64,000 nt of DNA from assembly GCA_040437565.1 (NCBI GenBank), contig JBDOQK010000042.1:186001-250000 (forward strand), given 5' to 3'. This DNA is from Albugo candida (taxonomy: Eukaryota; Oomycota; Peronosporomycetes; Albuginales). Position 1 is the stretch's first letter. Each line of letters starts with the position of its first letter. Below, piece after piece: positions 1-12,600 of this stretch. Below the pieces are notes generated by a model. The model was given only the letters and a program-made list of their open reading frames with translations, did not search any database and was not told the DNA's origin. A program made the position numbers and the translations under genes.

Positions 1-679
1 CGGAAAGAGGATAGTACACACCTCCATACTTCAGCGCGTAGTCGCTATGATGCGAATCAGATTTTTATGCAAATCACAGAGTAACGTACAGATTTTTGGC
101 ATGTAACGTCACGGCAACGGTCGGCCGTGCCAATCGATTTTTTTTGACTTGACAGATATTTTGTACATTATAGAAGCAGTCAGGCACAAGCGAAAGCTAG
201 AGCTCTCTCAACGGGACTCAATGCCGCTGCGTGAGCGCTTTCAATAATTCTAATAACGCGCTCTACATGCATGTGACTGTGTTTGCTTGCACGTTGCTTC
301 TAGTTGAATATTTTAAGAATCTGTCCGATTTAGCAAAAGCGCATCCTTTTTGTAAGGTTGCGCGTGCTGTGTTGTATTCGCAAATTCATAATTGTAATTG
401 CACTTCCACAACATATTGCAGGGCATATCGACTAAGCTCTTGACCTTATCCTCATCAATCCCGATGTGAATATGATTTCTTCTAATGAATGGCTTTCCGA
501 GATATTTCTAGATATCGGTACAAGGTCTCTTTCTAAATTTTCTAGATGACTGATTTTAAAACAAGATAATACACGTACGTTTTTAACAAATAAATGAGAG
601 GAGGGTCTATCAAGCTATCGACGAAGCTGTAGTTTGGATTACTTGAGGGAGGATTTGTGCATGACAAATCACGACGAAG
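1..679. other. Gene-poor start of window
   Basis: No supported gene. A 70-codon open frame at 231-443 has no recognisable motif and no sign of selection that can be read by eye. From about 680 rightward the sequence becomes recognisably similar to 13340-14260. Confidence 0.4.
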
Positions 680-1283
680 ACAGAACAGTGCGCAAAACAC
701 CAGGCGGTATAATCAGACTTTCCTACGGACTTTCCGCCGATCTATTTGATAGATTGTGAGTCTCTTGATGAAGCAATGGTAAGAGATCTTGATGCTTTAC
801 TCTCGCGTTTTGATCCAACAGGATAAATCATGTGTGCGCTTTCTGTTATATACTCCACCAGAGAAAATAGGTCGCATATACAATGACTCAGTTCGAACAG
901 CTGTTTCGTTGAGGTCATAAGTGCGAACGCACATTGTCTGACGCCATAATCAAGGTGCTGGTTTACCAGATTGATGTGAGCTACCAGATGGGATAGTCGT
1001 GTAATTCCTTTCCCACAACTCCTTTTCTAGTGTTTTGGCAAGCATTCAAGAGAATGCGGTTGGATTGCTGGTAGCGACTCCAAAAAGCCAGTCATTTGAT
1101 CACATGAATGAAATCGTCAAATTCAGCTACTGACTTACAACCGAGCACAATGGGAAAAGCACCGCAAACGAAGAAAGTGCGAAGATGATGTAATTAGCTA
1201 TTTTGTATGCGTGCGTATCGTTGGCAATCTTGCACTCCCAGTCATATTGCGTATCATTTACGATAGTATGTGCGCACCCATAC
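680..1283 (-). pseudogene. Broken member of the MGxxx[ST] small-protein family
   Basis: The stretch aligns by eye, strand for strand, with the intact minus-strand gene at 13272-14015. The N-terminal part still reads TIVNDTQYDWECKIANDTHA, almost identical to that gene, but the start region is shifted out of frame by a small deletion, an internal block of roughly 95 bp present near 13790-13880 is missing, and the rest is interrupted. Similarity continues past the start codon into the upstream region (to about 1500, matching 14016-14260), so a whole gene with its promoter was copied and then decayed. Its intact relatives sit 12 kb away. It is a host-gene pseudogene; a processed copy is unlikely because the upstream region is shared. 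Confidence 0.8.
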
Positions 1284-1828
1284 GATAGAGCTCTTCCATC
1301 AGGAGGAAATGAGAGAATAAGAGGAGTGTGTAATCGGAACTCATCATCCAGATGCAATTTGAAAAAAAAGAAACGTTTGCCGATGTTTGGTTACTCGGGT
1401 GAGTCTGTGGTGAGCTTTTATTGCATTCCACTCAAGACAGGCAATTGAATGTGCTGCTTTTTCAATAGCCGATCGAACGGCTAAGGGGATAGAGCTCAGT
1501 TGAAATGTGTCTATATTACTAGAATTAGACAAACTGAGTTCTCTAGTTGCCTAGGCTATCTTAAATACCATATATACGTATGAAAAACGTTTCGTGAAAT
1601 ACCTGTGAGAGATGATAAGATGTCGTCTCGTTGATAATCCCGTATCGTAGTAGCCTCAGCATCCTTAATACGAGACTGTATCCCGCTTGTAAATGCTGTA
1701 AATGCTGTAAGGCTGTAAAATTGTAAAAACGGTCCCAAAGTACCGTGGATTGCAAATTGGTATGCGCCACACTAGGCAGAATAATGCCATCCAACTAGGA
1801 CTAGAATCTGAGTTGCACTTGTATTTGA
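1284..1828. other. Upstream region of the pseudogene, then unassigned DNA
   Basis: Bases 1284 to about 1500 resemble the promoter-side sequence 14016-14260. Beyond that, short overlapping frames occur but none is recognisable. The 3' flank of the LINE remnant begins near the right end. Confidence 0.45.
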
Positions 1829-2263
1829 CTAGTTTGTGCCGTATCCGCAGTAATGATCTTCGGCTTCTGAAAAATCCACCAAATGATCCTTGCGTTGCGA
1901 GTTGATCCAGCACCTTGCGAGTCGAATGCGTTCGTCTTGGTCGTAACACTGTCTTCGATAGTACCGAACGTGCGCACTAAACGTGGTGTAGATCACGGAA
2001 AGTGCTGGAATTGTCGGAGTTGCTGATCGCTGATCGAAAAAAAAACGGTTCCGATCTGTCCAGACGAAGTGCAGTGTCACCGCTTGCAATGCAAGCCATA
2101 CATCCGATATAATTTGCTGACAATCTTTTTAATCCGACCGTACTGTTGAGACAATTGCACATGCAATATGCGTCCAACGTTGTCGAGAGGAGAAAAACTG
2201 ATCCCAACTAGGGAGTAACTCCCTCCATAATTGTGCCGTGTGATCGCACTCTAAAAAGAGATG
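1829..2263 (-). mobile_element. LINE (non-LTR retrotransposon) ORF2 C-terminal remnant
   Basis: Reading right to left, the frame beside the gap encodes HLFLECDHTAQLWREL, the H-x-F-x-x-C...A...W pattern of the zinc-binding domain that follows the reverse transcriptase in many LINEs (zf-RVT). The same frame continues, after an in-frame TAA, into LHFVWTDRNRFFFDQ, typical of the tail end of that region. The reverse transcriptase core and endonuclease are absent: the frame runs straight into the N run at 2264. The element is therefore truncated and dead. It probably belongs with the ORF1-like piece at 2555-3598 on the same strand. Confidence 0.6.
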
Positions 2264-2363
2264 NNNNNNNNNNNNNNNNNNNNNNNNNNNNNNNNNNNNN
2301 NNNNNNNNNNNNNNNNNNNNNNNNNNNNNNNNNNNNNNNNNNNNNNNNNNNNNNNNNNNNNNN
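2264..2363. other. Assembly gap (100 N), no flanking duplication seen
   Basis: Unlike nine other gaps in this window, I see no sequence shared by the two sides. The left edge lies inside a LINE ORF2 tail and the right edge in sequence of no clear identity, so the missing piece could be several kb of LINE body. Confidence 0.9.
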
Positions 2364-2554
2364 CACCACAAGTGCTTTTGGCTCTTTGGTTTCTTTTTGT
2401 TGCTTTATTTATTTTCGGTTGTTGTGATTCGTAATTGCAGATTGATTTTGGCTTTGCTTTTGATTATTAATTTCCTCTAGTGTTGCCCTGCTCCCGTGGC
2501 TGATGTAGCACCCAAATCCAAGCAATAAGGACCACATTGACCGAAACGTGGTCG

Positions 2555-3598
2555 TTACGATTGAATGGGAGCATTTATTCCCCTTGCTGGGTAAAGTTGT
2601 TCGTCATAAGCGATTTGTTCAATCACTTTACCAACTCTAACCAGCTGCTGGGGGCACGTCGAAGAGCCAAAATAGACTCTCCATGTCGACATCACCACTT
2701 CTTTAGTGGGGACCGTCTCGAGAAAGGTGTCGTACACCTGACACTCAAGTTTGTGAAGAGAGGGGAGAATGCTGGTCCGGTCTTCGTCCACGCCGACACC
2801 GAAGACATCCAGGTAGTATTTTGCTTCCAGAGTATCAAACTCCCGGAAGAATACTTTCACCAAGGATAGTCACCGGCTGACACACCAACTGCTGGAAGGC
2901 ATCCACCGAGATGACAATCACCCTGATGTTTCCCCCAGGCATTTTGGATACCTGAGGGATGGAACAGCTCTCCAGTAGGCTTTCAAATACCGGATTGCCT
3001 TGGTCTCGCAATAGGGAGGTCAAAAATTTCCCATTTGGAGTACGGGGCAAGGACTGGCCCGTCTCCAAGACCATTGGGAAGGTTTCTTTCCGGATTTGGA
3101 AAGGTCTTGCTGCTTTCAATTTCGCATACAAACTTGACCAATCCGGGTGCTCCCTATCAGCATATAGCTGCAGTATAGCCTCGATATCCGAGGCTTTCGG
3201 CTTTGGGAGTTCCACGCCAAATTTCGCTCGAGCTCTAGCCTGGTCCTTACGCAAGGACTACTGTGACTTGATGATGTCAGCAAGAGTGGGGCTTTTACTG
3301 TCGTCTGCACTTGCAGTTGCCTTTGGGTCACCCTATGACGAGGCAATGACAGTAGCGCACGTACACTGGTACCACATCCGACACCGGTAGTACCGGTATT
3401 AACCTGTGCCATCACACTGGGGGTGAGGGTACTTTCATCGTCATCACGCCTGTGTGATGACTCATCAACAATCATGCAATCACCGAGAAGAGGGTGACTC
3501 ATGAGGGTTGCCACTTCATCACAAGTGGACGCTAGGACCCTGGTTTGTGCCAATATGTCGACTTCAAGCATTGTTTTCGAGAGGAAAGAGTTGAACAA
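2555..3598 (-). mobile_element. Probable LINE ORF1 (gag-like) remnant
   Basis: Three overlapping minus-strand frames (3598-3116, 3254-2835, 2863-2555) read like one broken protein: after a Ser/Thr-rich start comes ELPKPKASDIEAILQLYADR, then RTPNGKFLTSLLRDQGNPVF, then STWRVYF...CPQQLVRVGKVIEQI. Frame changes are needed near 3245 and 2850. The order and strand fit an ORF1 lying upstream of the ORF2 tail at 1829-2263. I do not recognise a zinc knuckle, so assignment to ORF1 rests on position and on general resemblance to oomycete LINE first ORFs. A decayed host gene is the alternative. Confidence 0.4.
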
Positions 3599-3961
3599 AG
3601 TAGTTTTTCGAGTTGTTTTGTACTGAACTGGCGGGTTACGTAGTAGCCGGCAAATGGAGAAGTGGGGGATAGAGCGCCTATATAGACAGACTAATCAAAT
3701 CATGAGAAGTCATCAAGATCAGGTGACTAAGGACCCAAGTTAATGTGACACACTTTTCGATTGAAACTCTACTACAAAAGATTTAACGCAACGTCACTCA
3801 AGAAATCCATTATGTTATCTCATCCAAAGCAAATTAGATACCTGAATGCCCGTATCAGGAGCTCCAAACAAAATACAATAGTAAAGACGCATCACTATTG
3901 ATAACTTACATCAAAAGAAAAAATCATCGAGACTAAAAGTTCCAGGAAGTCAAATTTCCGA
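3599..3961. other. Unassigned spacer
   Basis: No open frame or recognisable motif. It separates the LINE debris on the left from the decayed plus-strand gene on the right. Confidence 0.4.
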
Positions 3962-6543
3962 ATGAAGGCGAGCGCGGGATTTAATTTATGTAATTGGTGT
4001 TACCGGACTGAAACATGCGATGCAAGCCCACTTGAAAGACAGCCTTTCGCACGATTCATAAGACATGCTTCTCCAAACAAGAGTCATCCTGTTGGAGATT
4101 ATCAATCGTTGGTTCGAGAATCTCATCACAGAACATTTCTTAGAAAATGTAAGGGTAAGCGTATTCACACCATTAGCCGGGAGTATGTCTAAGGATCTCT
4201 TTTCTCGAATCACTCTAAAAGAGAGCAATCCTTCAAAAAACATTGAGGCACTGTCAGCGCTGTATGTTCGAATGACGCAAGAGAAAAGCCTTTTGCATTC
4301 GAATGACGAAAGATGGATGAAGATGCTAATATAACACACGGGAAATTTGCTAAATAGGTTTGGAAGCCATAACAATTGCCGCCATAGGGACCATGTGCGA
4401 CAAGATAGAAAATCCAATTGACTATTATGATACGATTTTTGAGCTTTTCAAACAGCATCGGTATGTGCTGTAAATCCTACCTGCCCTTTTGTTCGTGGAA
4501 ATGATATCATGTTCGTTAGATCAGTGTCCCAGAACAGACGATTGGGCGACGGTAAGCGGCGTGATGAGGTGAACGCACAAGATCTGCCTTGTGACACACG
4601 TATGCATACAATAGAAGCTTCAAAAGTAGAAATAAAGATCCATGGGGTAAAGCTATCTGACCCTGAACCACGAATTTACAGTCGGAAGAAAACACGTGAT
4701 ATCAGTACTACAAAAGAAGAAAAAACGGAAATGATGGAACTGATTCCACACGTTTGTAACGACGAATTGTAGGTTAATCATATCTTCGCTGAAAAGTATG
4801 CATCAGAAAAACTTCCGATTTACATAACAGGTCGCTGGTCTGAGGTTATAGAAAGTTTACTCACATCGGTTGAAATTGTAGCAGTAGTTCGGTTAAAAAC
4901 GTATGAATAAAACGCCGAACCGAAAAGATGTTCTTGTTGATTCCGTGCACAAGCACTTTATCCAAAGCATTTTCCGTTAACAGCTTAAGATAGTATCTTC
5001 AGTCGATATTTGGAACATTTATAAAAAGCCGCGTTCAGCTCGATTCAAAAATAATCACTTCTCAACCAAATTCAAAATGGGTACCAACATTCAACATTTA
5101 TTCAGTATGAGCTTTCATGGAGCGATGCGGATAGACAGCATTTCCACTTGTAAAGAATCAACCCGGAGTATGTGTCTGTATTGTGAGACACTTAGGAGAC
5201 TTGGTAAATATGCTTGCAATAAACGATGTTGAGACTGATCAGCCACCTAATACGGTAGTATTACATCCCTCTATCATATCTACCGGCCTCATTTCGTTGA
5301 GAAGACTGGGGTTTGTTGGAGGGGCAATTTCACGAGACCAATACTTTGTCTGCTCCAACTTAATTGTTCCGTTCTCACGATCGTAGGATAAAAATGAATA
5401 GGTACACCTAGACCGACGTGATCGGGAATACGAAATCGCTCAAATTCATGAAAAACTATCATTCAAGTCGCTTTAGTTATCTGACAATCAAGCATCTTTC
5501 AGCAGCAAATTCTCCGTCAGCCGTGTTCGAGTTTTGAAGTTTTTCATTTATTTGGGGATTCTTATCCTAAATAACGCATGAAATTTGGACGACATTTGGA
5601 GCTTGATCTATAAAGACATTCTCGTATGAGTTATGTAGTGTCTAGAATTCTTGTTTTTCAAATGCATAGTCTAGTTTCTTCACTATAAGATCTACTGCCA
5701 TCCAAAGTCTTGTATCGATAAATCGTCCAAGTTTGTCTTTGACGAGAGAAAATCATGGTGTCACTAATGTCAATCAACACAATACGAGCATTCGCGCATT
5801 GTAAAGCACAAAATGATTCCCTTGTCGCGTTCGTCAACAATTTAAAGCGACTTTTCCACAAGAAAAGTTTGGTAACACAATGCTCGATCACTAAAATACA
5901 TAACGTTGTTGGCAGAAACAAAGCCACCATACTGAATTTTGTAGCCGTAATGAAGATTCATGAGAAACCTGGAAACATTCGGAGCTCAAGAAGTATCGTT
6001 TAATCCATCCAGCTCGACAATGAAGCAGGGGTAGTTGGGATCGCTTGCAATCCAAGATTGAAAACCTTTAATTTACTGATAAACACAGCGTAGAAGAGAT
6101 GAAGAAAACGGAAAAGTTTGCAATCTTATGTTCGTCGAACGATATCTACTCGCGCTTCTATCTTCTTTTGTAAAGGGAAGCAAAGAGCTGTATTCTACGC
6201 GGTCAAACAACATGACACTCATCAATAAAAGCTTCTCCATTTTCTCTCTTCGGTAAAGCACAGCAGGGTGATGTGCCCTGTCATCAATTGCACGAAAATG
6301 CGACCCATCATAATAAGTAACAATCTTATCAACGAACGTGATTGATTAGAATCAACAAAGTGGTTTTCAATATCAGCCCGCATATTCGACAACTTGTCCT
6401 CGAGCAAAGAGAACACTTCGTTGAGCATGAAGTTGCACACACTGATCGGTGCTGCTTTACTTTCGTGGTGTGAGATATCCAAAGACACTTATGCATCGAC
6501 GCTCTCAGAGGTATTTGCTGTGACTGTTTCTACATCATCATGA
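3962..6543 (+). pseudogene. Fragments of a large decayed plus-strand gene, first part
   Basis: Several stretches have protein-like composition in plus-strand frames but do not join into one. Examples: 4065-4334; 4357-4457 (reading CDKIENPIDYYDTIFELFKQ), which can splice through a GT-AG intron ending near 4522 into the frame of 4509-4772; that frame carries on past a TAG at 4770-4772 as VNHIFAEKYASEKLPIYIT up to 4909; 5183-5386; 5755-6003; and 6240-6543, interrupted by TGA at 6343-6345 and reading FDNLSSSKENTSLSMKLHTL. The frames mix possible small introns with true stops and a one-base slip near 5155. I do not recognise the family. It may be the 5' part of the same gene as 6551-7940. Confidence 0.45.
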
Positions 6544-6550
6544 ATGCCTA

Positions 6551-7940
6551 TTGAGGGCTGTAGGAGTGATGAACCTACATGTGTTACAATCAAATGCGTT
6601 TTACAGATTGTACCACGCTATTGGTTACTCGAACATGCTCGAATCTTTTCTATTTCAATGCAACACACTACGGGTTTGCACGATCGCGACACGTATCCCA
6701 CCAAGTTGGAATCTGGGAGTGCAAGCAATAGGTCACCGTCAAAATGCTATTGGCAGAGTGTATGTCATGCTAACAGATGAATTTGAGTACCAAATTCATC
6801 AGTGGTGTACATCCAAAGTCTCATCAATCGAAATGAGTGAAGATGCCATACTCAAAAAAGTTTCTCAAGAACGCAACCAGCAAACAGGAGCATTTCTACG
6901 CAAATATGATATAAGAAACCCGGTTTTCTTTCAAGAATCAAAAAAGTCTACTTTATTGAGTACATTATCTGCTCCTATTGACGCTGAAGACGAAAACAAA
7001 CAAAACAATGACCCATCCGTTCGATGTATTGTTATTTTTGGTGGTAAGCAAGAGGCTGTGTGTCGCGAATGCTTGGCATTACACAGTAAATGGCTTGCTA
7101 TTCGGATATATCATATATTTTTCGATTCCAGAAGAACTTCAGCCGAGCTATGCGTATTCCCTAGCGTTGATCAATCAAACGTAATACTTGAGAACTGCAA
7201 AGACAAATTTTGTGCTGGTATCACGGCTTCCAATCTAATCAGCTGCCAGAAAATGGACAGTATATTTCCTCTCCACGGAGAGGTTTTGAAGAAGGCATAC
7301 TATGCAAGTGGTTTGAATCAAAACGTAGCACTGGTTCATGGGAAAGGAACTGCCGCTGACAAATTAAAAGTCGTACTTGGCCAGGTTGCTATGAAAAGAA
7401 TGCAAAGTATACATAGAATCAGTCTGAGTGATCCCACCATTTCAAAGCTGGAGAATACACTAGCGATACTTGACCCGGAAAATATGCACTGCTTGACGAT
7501 CAGAGCTTATGAATACAAACGCTGGTACTGTTTAAAATGCAAACTAGGGAAATCCAATAAGTTTGCTCGTTTAGTCAGCAATCTCTCTCTCGTCAGTGAC
7601 GGTTCTTACCAATACCAAGCATAATCATCCGTGCAACGAAGAATGCAACTTCATGGGACGTGAAAGTCTTGAAGCAGTACTTTGTCGGTCTTTCTTGGAG
7701 AGGCAACCCATAAAAATGGAAGCCCACCACGAAATCTTCAAGTCTCAGTACACAGATGAACTAGAAAGTACATGTATTGTATCGCATTATTTACCTTCAA
7801 CTCAAGTAAGCTGCACAAAGTGTATGGAAGGTGCTCTCGATACACAGGAAGAACCCTACTTTGTTACCAAGCATTCATCCTTGTTCGATTTTTTCGGGTC
7901 CAGAAAAAAAACATTTATGGAACGTTTCGAAAGGGTATAA
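6551..7940 (+). pseudogene. Unrecognised coding region, probably broken (longest frame 357 codons)
   Basis: A 357-codon frame (6551-7624, opening on TTG, not ATG) is followed, in another frame overlapping by about 29 bases, by 7596-7940, whose start reads HNHPCNEECNFMG. Near the end of the first frame lies WYCLKCK, so the junction brings two Cys-x2-Cys/Cys-x3-Cys pairs together, which would suit a metal-binding module if the two frames belong to one protein. Motif-like stretches are CIVIFGGKQEAVCRECLALH and SLSDPTISKLENTLAILDPE. No family recognised. The lack of an ATG, the frame change without a clear intron, and the ruined upstream DNA favour a decayed gene, though unrecognised introns cannot be excluded. 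Confidence 0.45.
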
Positions 7941-7944
7941 AAGT

Positions 7945-8044
7945 NNNNNNNNNNNNNNNNNNNNNNNNNNNNNNNNNNNNNNNNNNNNNNNNNNNNNNNN
8001 NNNNNNNNNNNNNNNNNNNNNNNNNNNNNNNNNNNNNNNNNNNN
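7945..8044. other. Assembly gap (100 N), no flanking duplication seen
   Basis: The two sides share no visible sequence, so real DNA of unknown length is missing just downstream of the broken gene at 6551-7940. Confidence 0.9.
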
Positions 8045-9616
8045 CACATATGCTTGACAATTCTCATACGGGTAGGTATGGGTGCATTACGTCCTCCAAG
8101 AATACGGGCAATACATTTACATCTTCAGATGCTCATCAACACCTGTATACATTAACTATGTCGCATGTAAGTAGAGTCAAGTAGGATAAGAGTGAGCTTA
8201 GCGTAGTGCGGGACCAGCGTGCAACCAGAAAGTGGCTTGTCAACGAAATGCATCAGGACGTCTTCGTAGTCCAAGAGATCGGTGGCATCATCTAGTAAGA
8301 AGAAAGCATGTAAACAAGGAGAACGACATGTCAAATTATATAGCTTCAATATGAGATTAGAAAGGGCTAGTGAAGTAGCGACAGGAATTAATTAAATTGC
8401 ATCATCCATCAAGCACGCATCCCTCCAATTTGTGCTTTCTAAATTATCAAAGAATACAGAGGTAAAATATTGAATCATTTCAATACAGCGCGGAAGCGAC
8501 AGTTGAACGCGTCGCGTTCCGCGTCATGATGCTACAGCTCCACGGTCGAACGATATACGGCTAATCGATCAGTCGTTTGAAATGCAGATAGCCAACTCGC
8601 AGTAGATTTTTCAGGAATCTTCTGGCTTATAGGAATAGATTGTCGCACATTTCCTCAAGAGAGGGAGTGGCAGTACCTTTCCTAATTGGGTCATTCAGTC
8701 TCTCTTTCTAACACGGGTGTCCGAAGAGCATGGTAAACCTGTTAGACGAATAAATCAACTTTAGATTCAGAAATGATGCATTTCTCGATGTTCAACAAAG
8801 TCGGTGGGCATTATAGTATGTAATGACCTGTTGAGGAACTCTCGTCTTCGATCAATGTTTATCTGGCAAATTGATTCATCTAGTAGGAGGATAGTCGCTG
8901 AAATCGATCACTTTCATCATGAGATAGGAGTATTAAATGTAGTCAAAGAAGATGTTGTTCTGACAAGGATATAGGGTTAAGCACTTAGCATGCTTGAAGA
9001 AATATTTTTAGAGAATACGATAATGATTTTATATCTGAAAGTTCTGCTACAAGTCGTCGTGTACCGATGGATCACATCATATAAGCAAAATTGGATTTAA
9101 CTTGATTAACAAAAGTATCGCTTTAATACGTAAAAGTGGAGTGCTGTTACGAATGCTCTCTTCTCTGCTGCATCAATACAAATAAATTTCACCTTGACAT
9201 GAAGTTAGATCTGCATGTGACTACGTAGCTCTTTAATATTGCAGTGTGTTTGCTTTCTTTATGTCATATTGCGTGGTGCATCGACTCCAGTGATATTACA
9301 ATCTCTCGGCTAACGTCAGTGTGTTCGAACGAAATGAGAGTTTGTCAAATCGAAGCCTTTGATCGTTCCGAAAACTAACGTGCGAGCTCATCAAAAGTAA
9401 GTGTCTTCAACTATCTCTCCAATTAAGTTAAGGGAAAAGGAATATAGTTCAAGTGGGTGAGTAAGCGAGCAATAAATAGGCTTTAGAGACTTCCGACAAT
9501 GAACTTCTGCTATCGAATGCGCTGTTGAGTCGGTGTGTCACATCGCATACATTACTTTGCTATCATTTTCGGAACGCCTATATTGTGTGAGCACACAAAA
9601 GTAGTACACTTTCGCA
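8045..9616. other. Mostly non-coding region upstream of the ZZ-finger gene
   Basis: About 1.57 kb with no supported full gene. On the minus strand, 8291-8152 could be a terminal exon: a CTTCTTACTAG acceptor is followed by a frame reading DLLDYEDVLMHFVDKPLSGC and ending in TAA, but no upstream exon is evident. The 200 bases before 9617 should hold the promoter of the ZZ-finger gene. Confidence 0.3.
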
Positions 9617-12600
9617 ATGATGGAAGCGGAGAGCGCGAAGGACCCCGTTCGAAAAAGTTGGGACGCATCCGATCCGTTTTCGTATTTAAACAATAACGAG
9701 TCTCAATACATTGAGCGTCAGAGCACGCAAGAGCAATTACGCGTGACACAAGTGGATTTAGGCGCTAAACTTGGTCAGCTCAAAATTTACGAAACGAAAT
9801 ACGCGCATGCTAAAAAGGAGATATTACGGTGGAAAAAGAAGTTTGACTTTGTATTTCGTGAAAACGAATTATTGAGTGCGGAGAATGCGAATATCGAAGC
9901 GTCTCATAAACAAATCGCTTACTTACAACAAGAAATTACTTTCAAGGAAGAAGAGTGTCACGCATTACGCGAATTAGTAACCGCGTTAGAACACGCACAT
10001 AAAAAAGCTCGAACGGCGTTGAAGCACAAAAATGGCTCGAAATCAAAATCGAAAGTGAATGTTAAGAAATCGGGTACAAAATCGGATAACAGCAAAGGAA
10101 CGAATAAAAGTAACGCAGAAGACATGCACTCTGATAGTAGTGACGCAATGGATAACAATGAGAAAGAATCGCTCATATCGAATGGTCCTGAGGGTAGTGA
10201 GGAAGTGGATCGAAAGGACTCGGAATTATCGAGTCTCAAATCGGAGAATGCCTATCTTTTGTCGAGTTTGGATCAGAAAATGGTGCAATTTCAGCTGAAA
10301 GCGGATCAAGTCAACGTTCAGAAGAACCGCATTGAGTCTTTGCAAGTCGCACAATCAGAACAGCAAGAAAGTTTCATGCAAACGCTTCAGCAAAAGCAAG
10401 AGGAAATTGCAATGCTAACAGCAAAATTACAAAATTACGAATCCAACTCAAAAGTTCGCAAAACCCTCAAGTCTAAAGAGAGTACCTCAAGTGAGAAGAG
10501 TGAGAAGACAACGGAATCCCTCAACGAGGATGCAGATGCGAACATAACGCCACCGGGTACTCCTCCTCCACTCACTGAACGTGATTTCCAGTCGTACTTG
10601 AGTCATTTCCCTGGAGGAGATGACGCTCCTGTTGATCAGATCATACAAGATTGGACGCCTGTCACTGAGGTAAACCCGCAATCAATCTCAGATGTGCGTG
10701 AAGAAGCCGACATATTCTTTCAGTCGATTCCGTACGAGTCCCAAGCAGGCGCTCGACGTATTTTGGAGCCAGTCTTGCGCCAAGATATGGATACAAGCGA
10801 TACGGAAATGCAAGTGATTATCCGTAATGTATCGTCAAACTGTCAGAACAAATTCGAGGACGCGATTCTTCCAGCCCTCAAAACTAACAAAATGTATCGT
10901 GTGTNNNNNNNNNNNNNNNNNNNNNNNNNNNNNNNNNNNNNNNNNNNNNNNNNNNNNNNNNNNNNNNNNNNNNNNNNNNNNNNNNNNNNNNNNNNNNNNN
11001 NNNNCGAGTCTCAAATCGGAGAATGCCTATCTTTTGTCGAGTTTGGATCAGAAAATGGTGCAATTTCAGCTGAAAGCGGATCAAGTCAACGTTCAGAAGA
11101 ACCGCATTGAGTCTTTGCAAGTCGCACAATCAGAACAGCAAGAAAGTTTCATGCAAACGCTTCAGCAAAAGCAAGAGGAAATTGCAATGCTAACAGCAAA
11201 ATTACAAAATTACGAATCCAACTCAAAAGTTCGCAAAACCCTCAAGTCTAAAGAGAGTACCTCAAGTGAGAAGAGTGAGAAGACAACGGAATCCCTCAAC
11301 GAGGATGCAGATGCGAACATAACGCCACCGGGTACTCCTCCTCCACTCACTGAACGTGATTTCCAGTCGTACTTGAGTCATTTCCCTGGAGGAGATGACG
11401 CTCCTGTTGATCAGATCATACAAGATTGGACGCCTGTCACTGAGGTAAACCCGCAATCAATCTCAGATGTGCGTGAAGAAGCCGACATATTCTTTCAGTC
11501 GATTCCGTACGAGTCCCAAGCAGGCGCTCGACGTATTTTGGAGCCAGTCTTGCGCCAAGATATGGATACAAGCGATACGGAAATGCAAGTGATTATCCGT
11601 AATGTATCGTCAAACTGTCAGAACAAATTCGAGGACGCGATTCTTCCAGCCCTCAAAACTAACAAAATGTATCGTGTGTCGTATTACACAATGCGACGAC
11701 GTGCGGTACTCACAGACGTTCGAATTGTATTGGAAAAACGGGATTCAAATTTGTTTCATCGGTCAAATGAAGGATCGAATTTGGACGAATCGCAATTTGG
11801 GAAGAATCACGTTTTTCTTGGACCTTCTCTTGAGGATCCAAGTCATTTAGTACCTCATACACAACGCACGTTGGGGCCTTCTACTCAAGCGATCTTCGTT
11901 TCGAAACCATCGATTCCTTTCGAACGGAATACTTTGGATTCTTTGTTGGAATCGGACGAGGAAAAGCGCGAATCGAATCTAGAGGTTACAAACGTACTTA
12001 ATGATCAAGACGACGTTGGCTCCGTCGAATCCCTCCTGAATCCTCATAGTGATAGCGAGAATGGATCGAAAACGAGCAACGTGAATACTCAGAGTGACTC
12101 GGGGTGGTCGTCGGATAAGAATATGCTTTTTCATGTATCGAAGAATCTACGCGGTCGTACGAAACAGCTTATGGGTTCTGTGGTTGCCAAAGGCAAACAA
12201 GTTGTGGCAACCGCTAAAATGATACAAGCTAACGCAAATTATGGGAAATACGTCCATGAAAACTCATGTTGTCACTATTGTCGTTCGTGTCCAATCATCG
12301 GCGCACGATATGAGTGTACGGTCTGCGTCGGTATCGAAATTTGTGGCACGTGTTACGGTTTGGGCGCTCACGGATTGGATAATGCTGACGAATTATTCTA
12401 CCGTGTGATTGAACTGGTTGTATTGCGTTGTAGCCGATTGGATCGAGAAAGAACGTTTTTGGAGCTCTTACGTTTTGAAATTTGTCGGAATGATTTACGT
12501 AAATTTCAGTTTTCGTGTAACTGGATTGCCGGAATTTTAAACGGGAAAACATCGAAAGAGTTACAAGCACGAGCATTGGAAATACCAAACATTCAAAGAG

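Noticed and set aside
3986-4417. 143-codon minus-strand frame
   Set aside because: The plus strand in the same place shows better protein-like content and a workable splice downstream; the minus frame is taken as a shadow.
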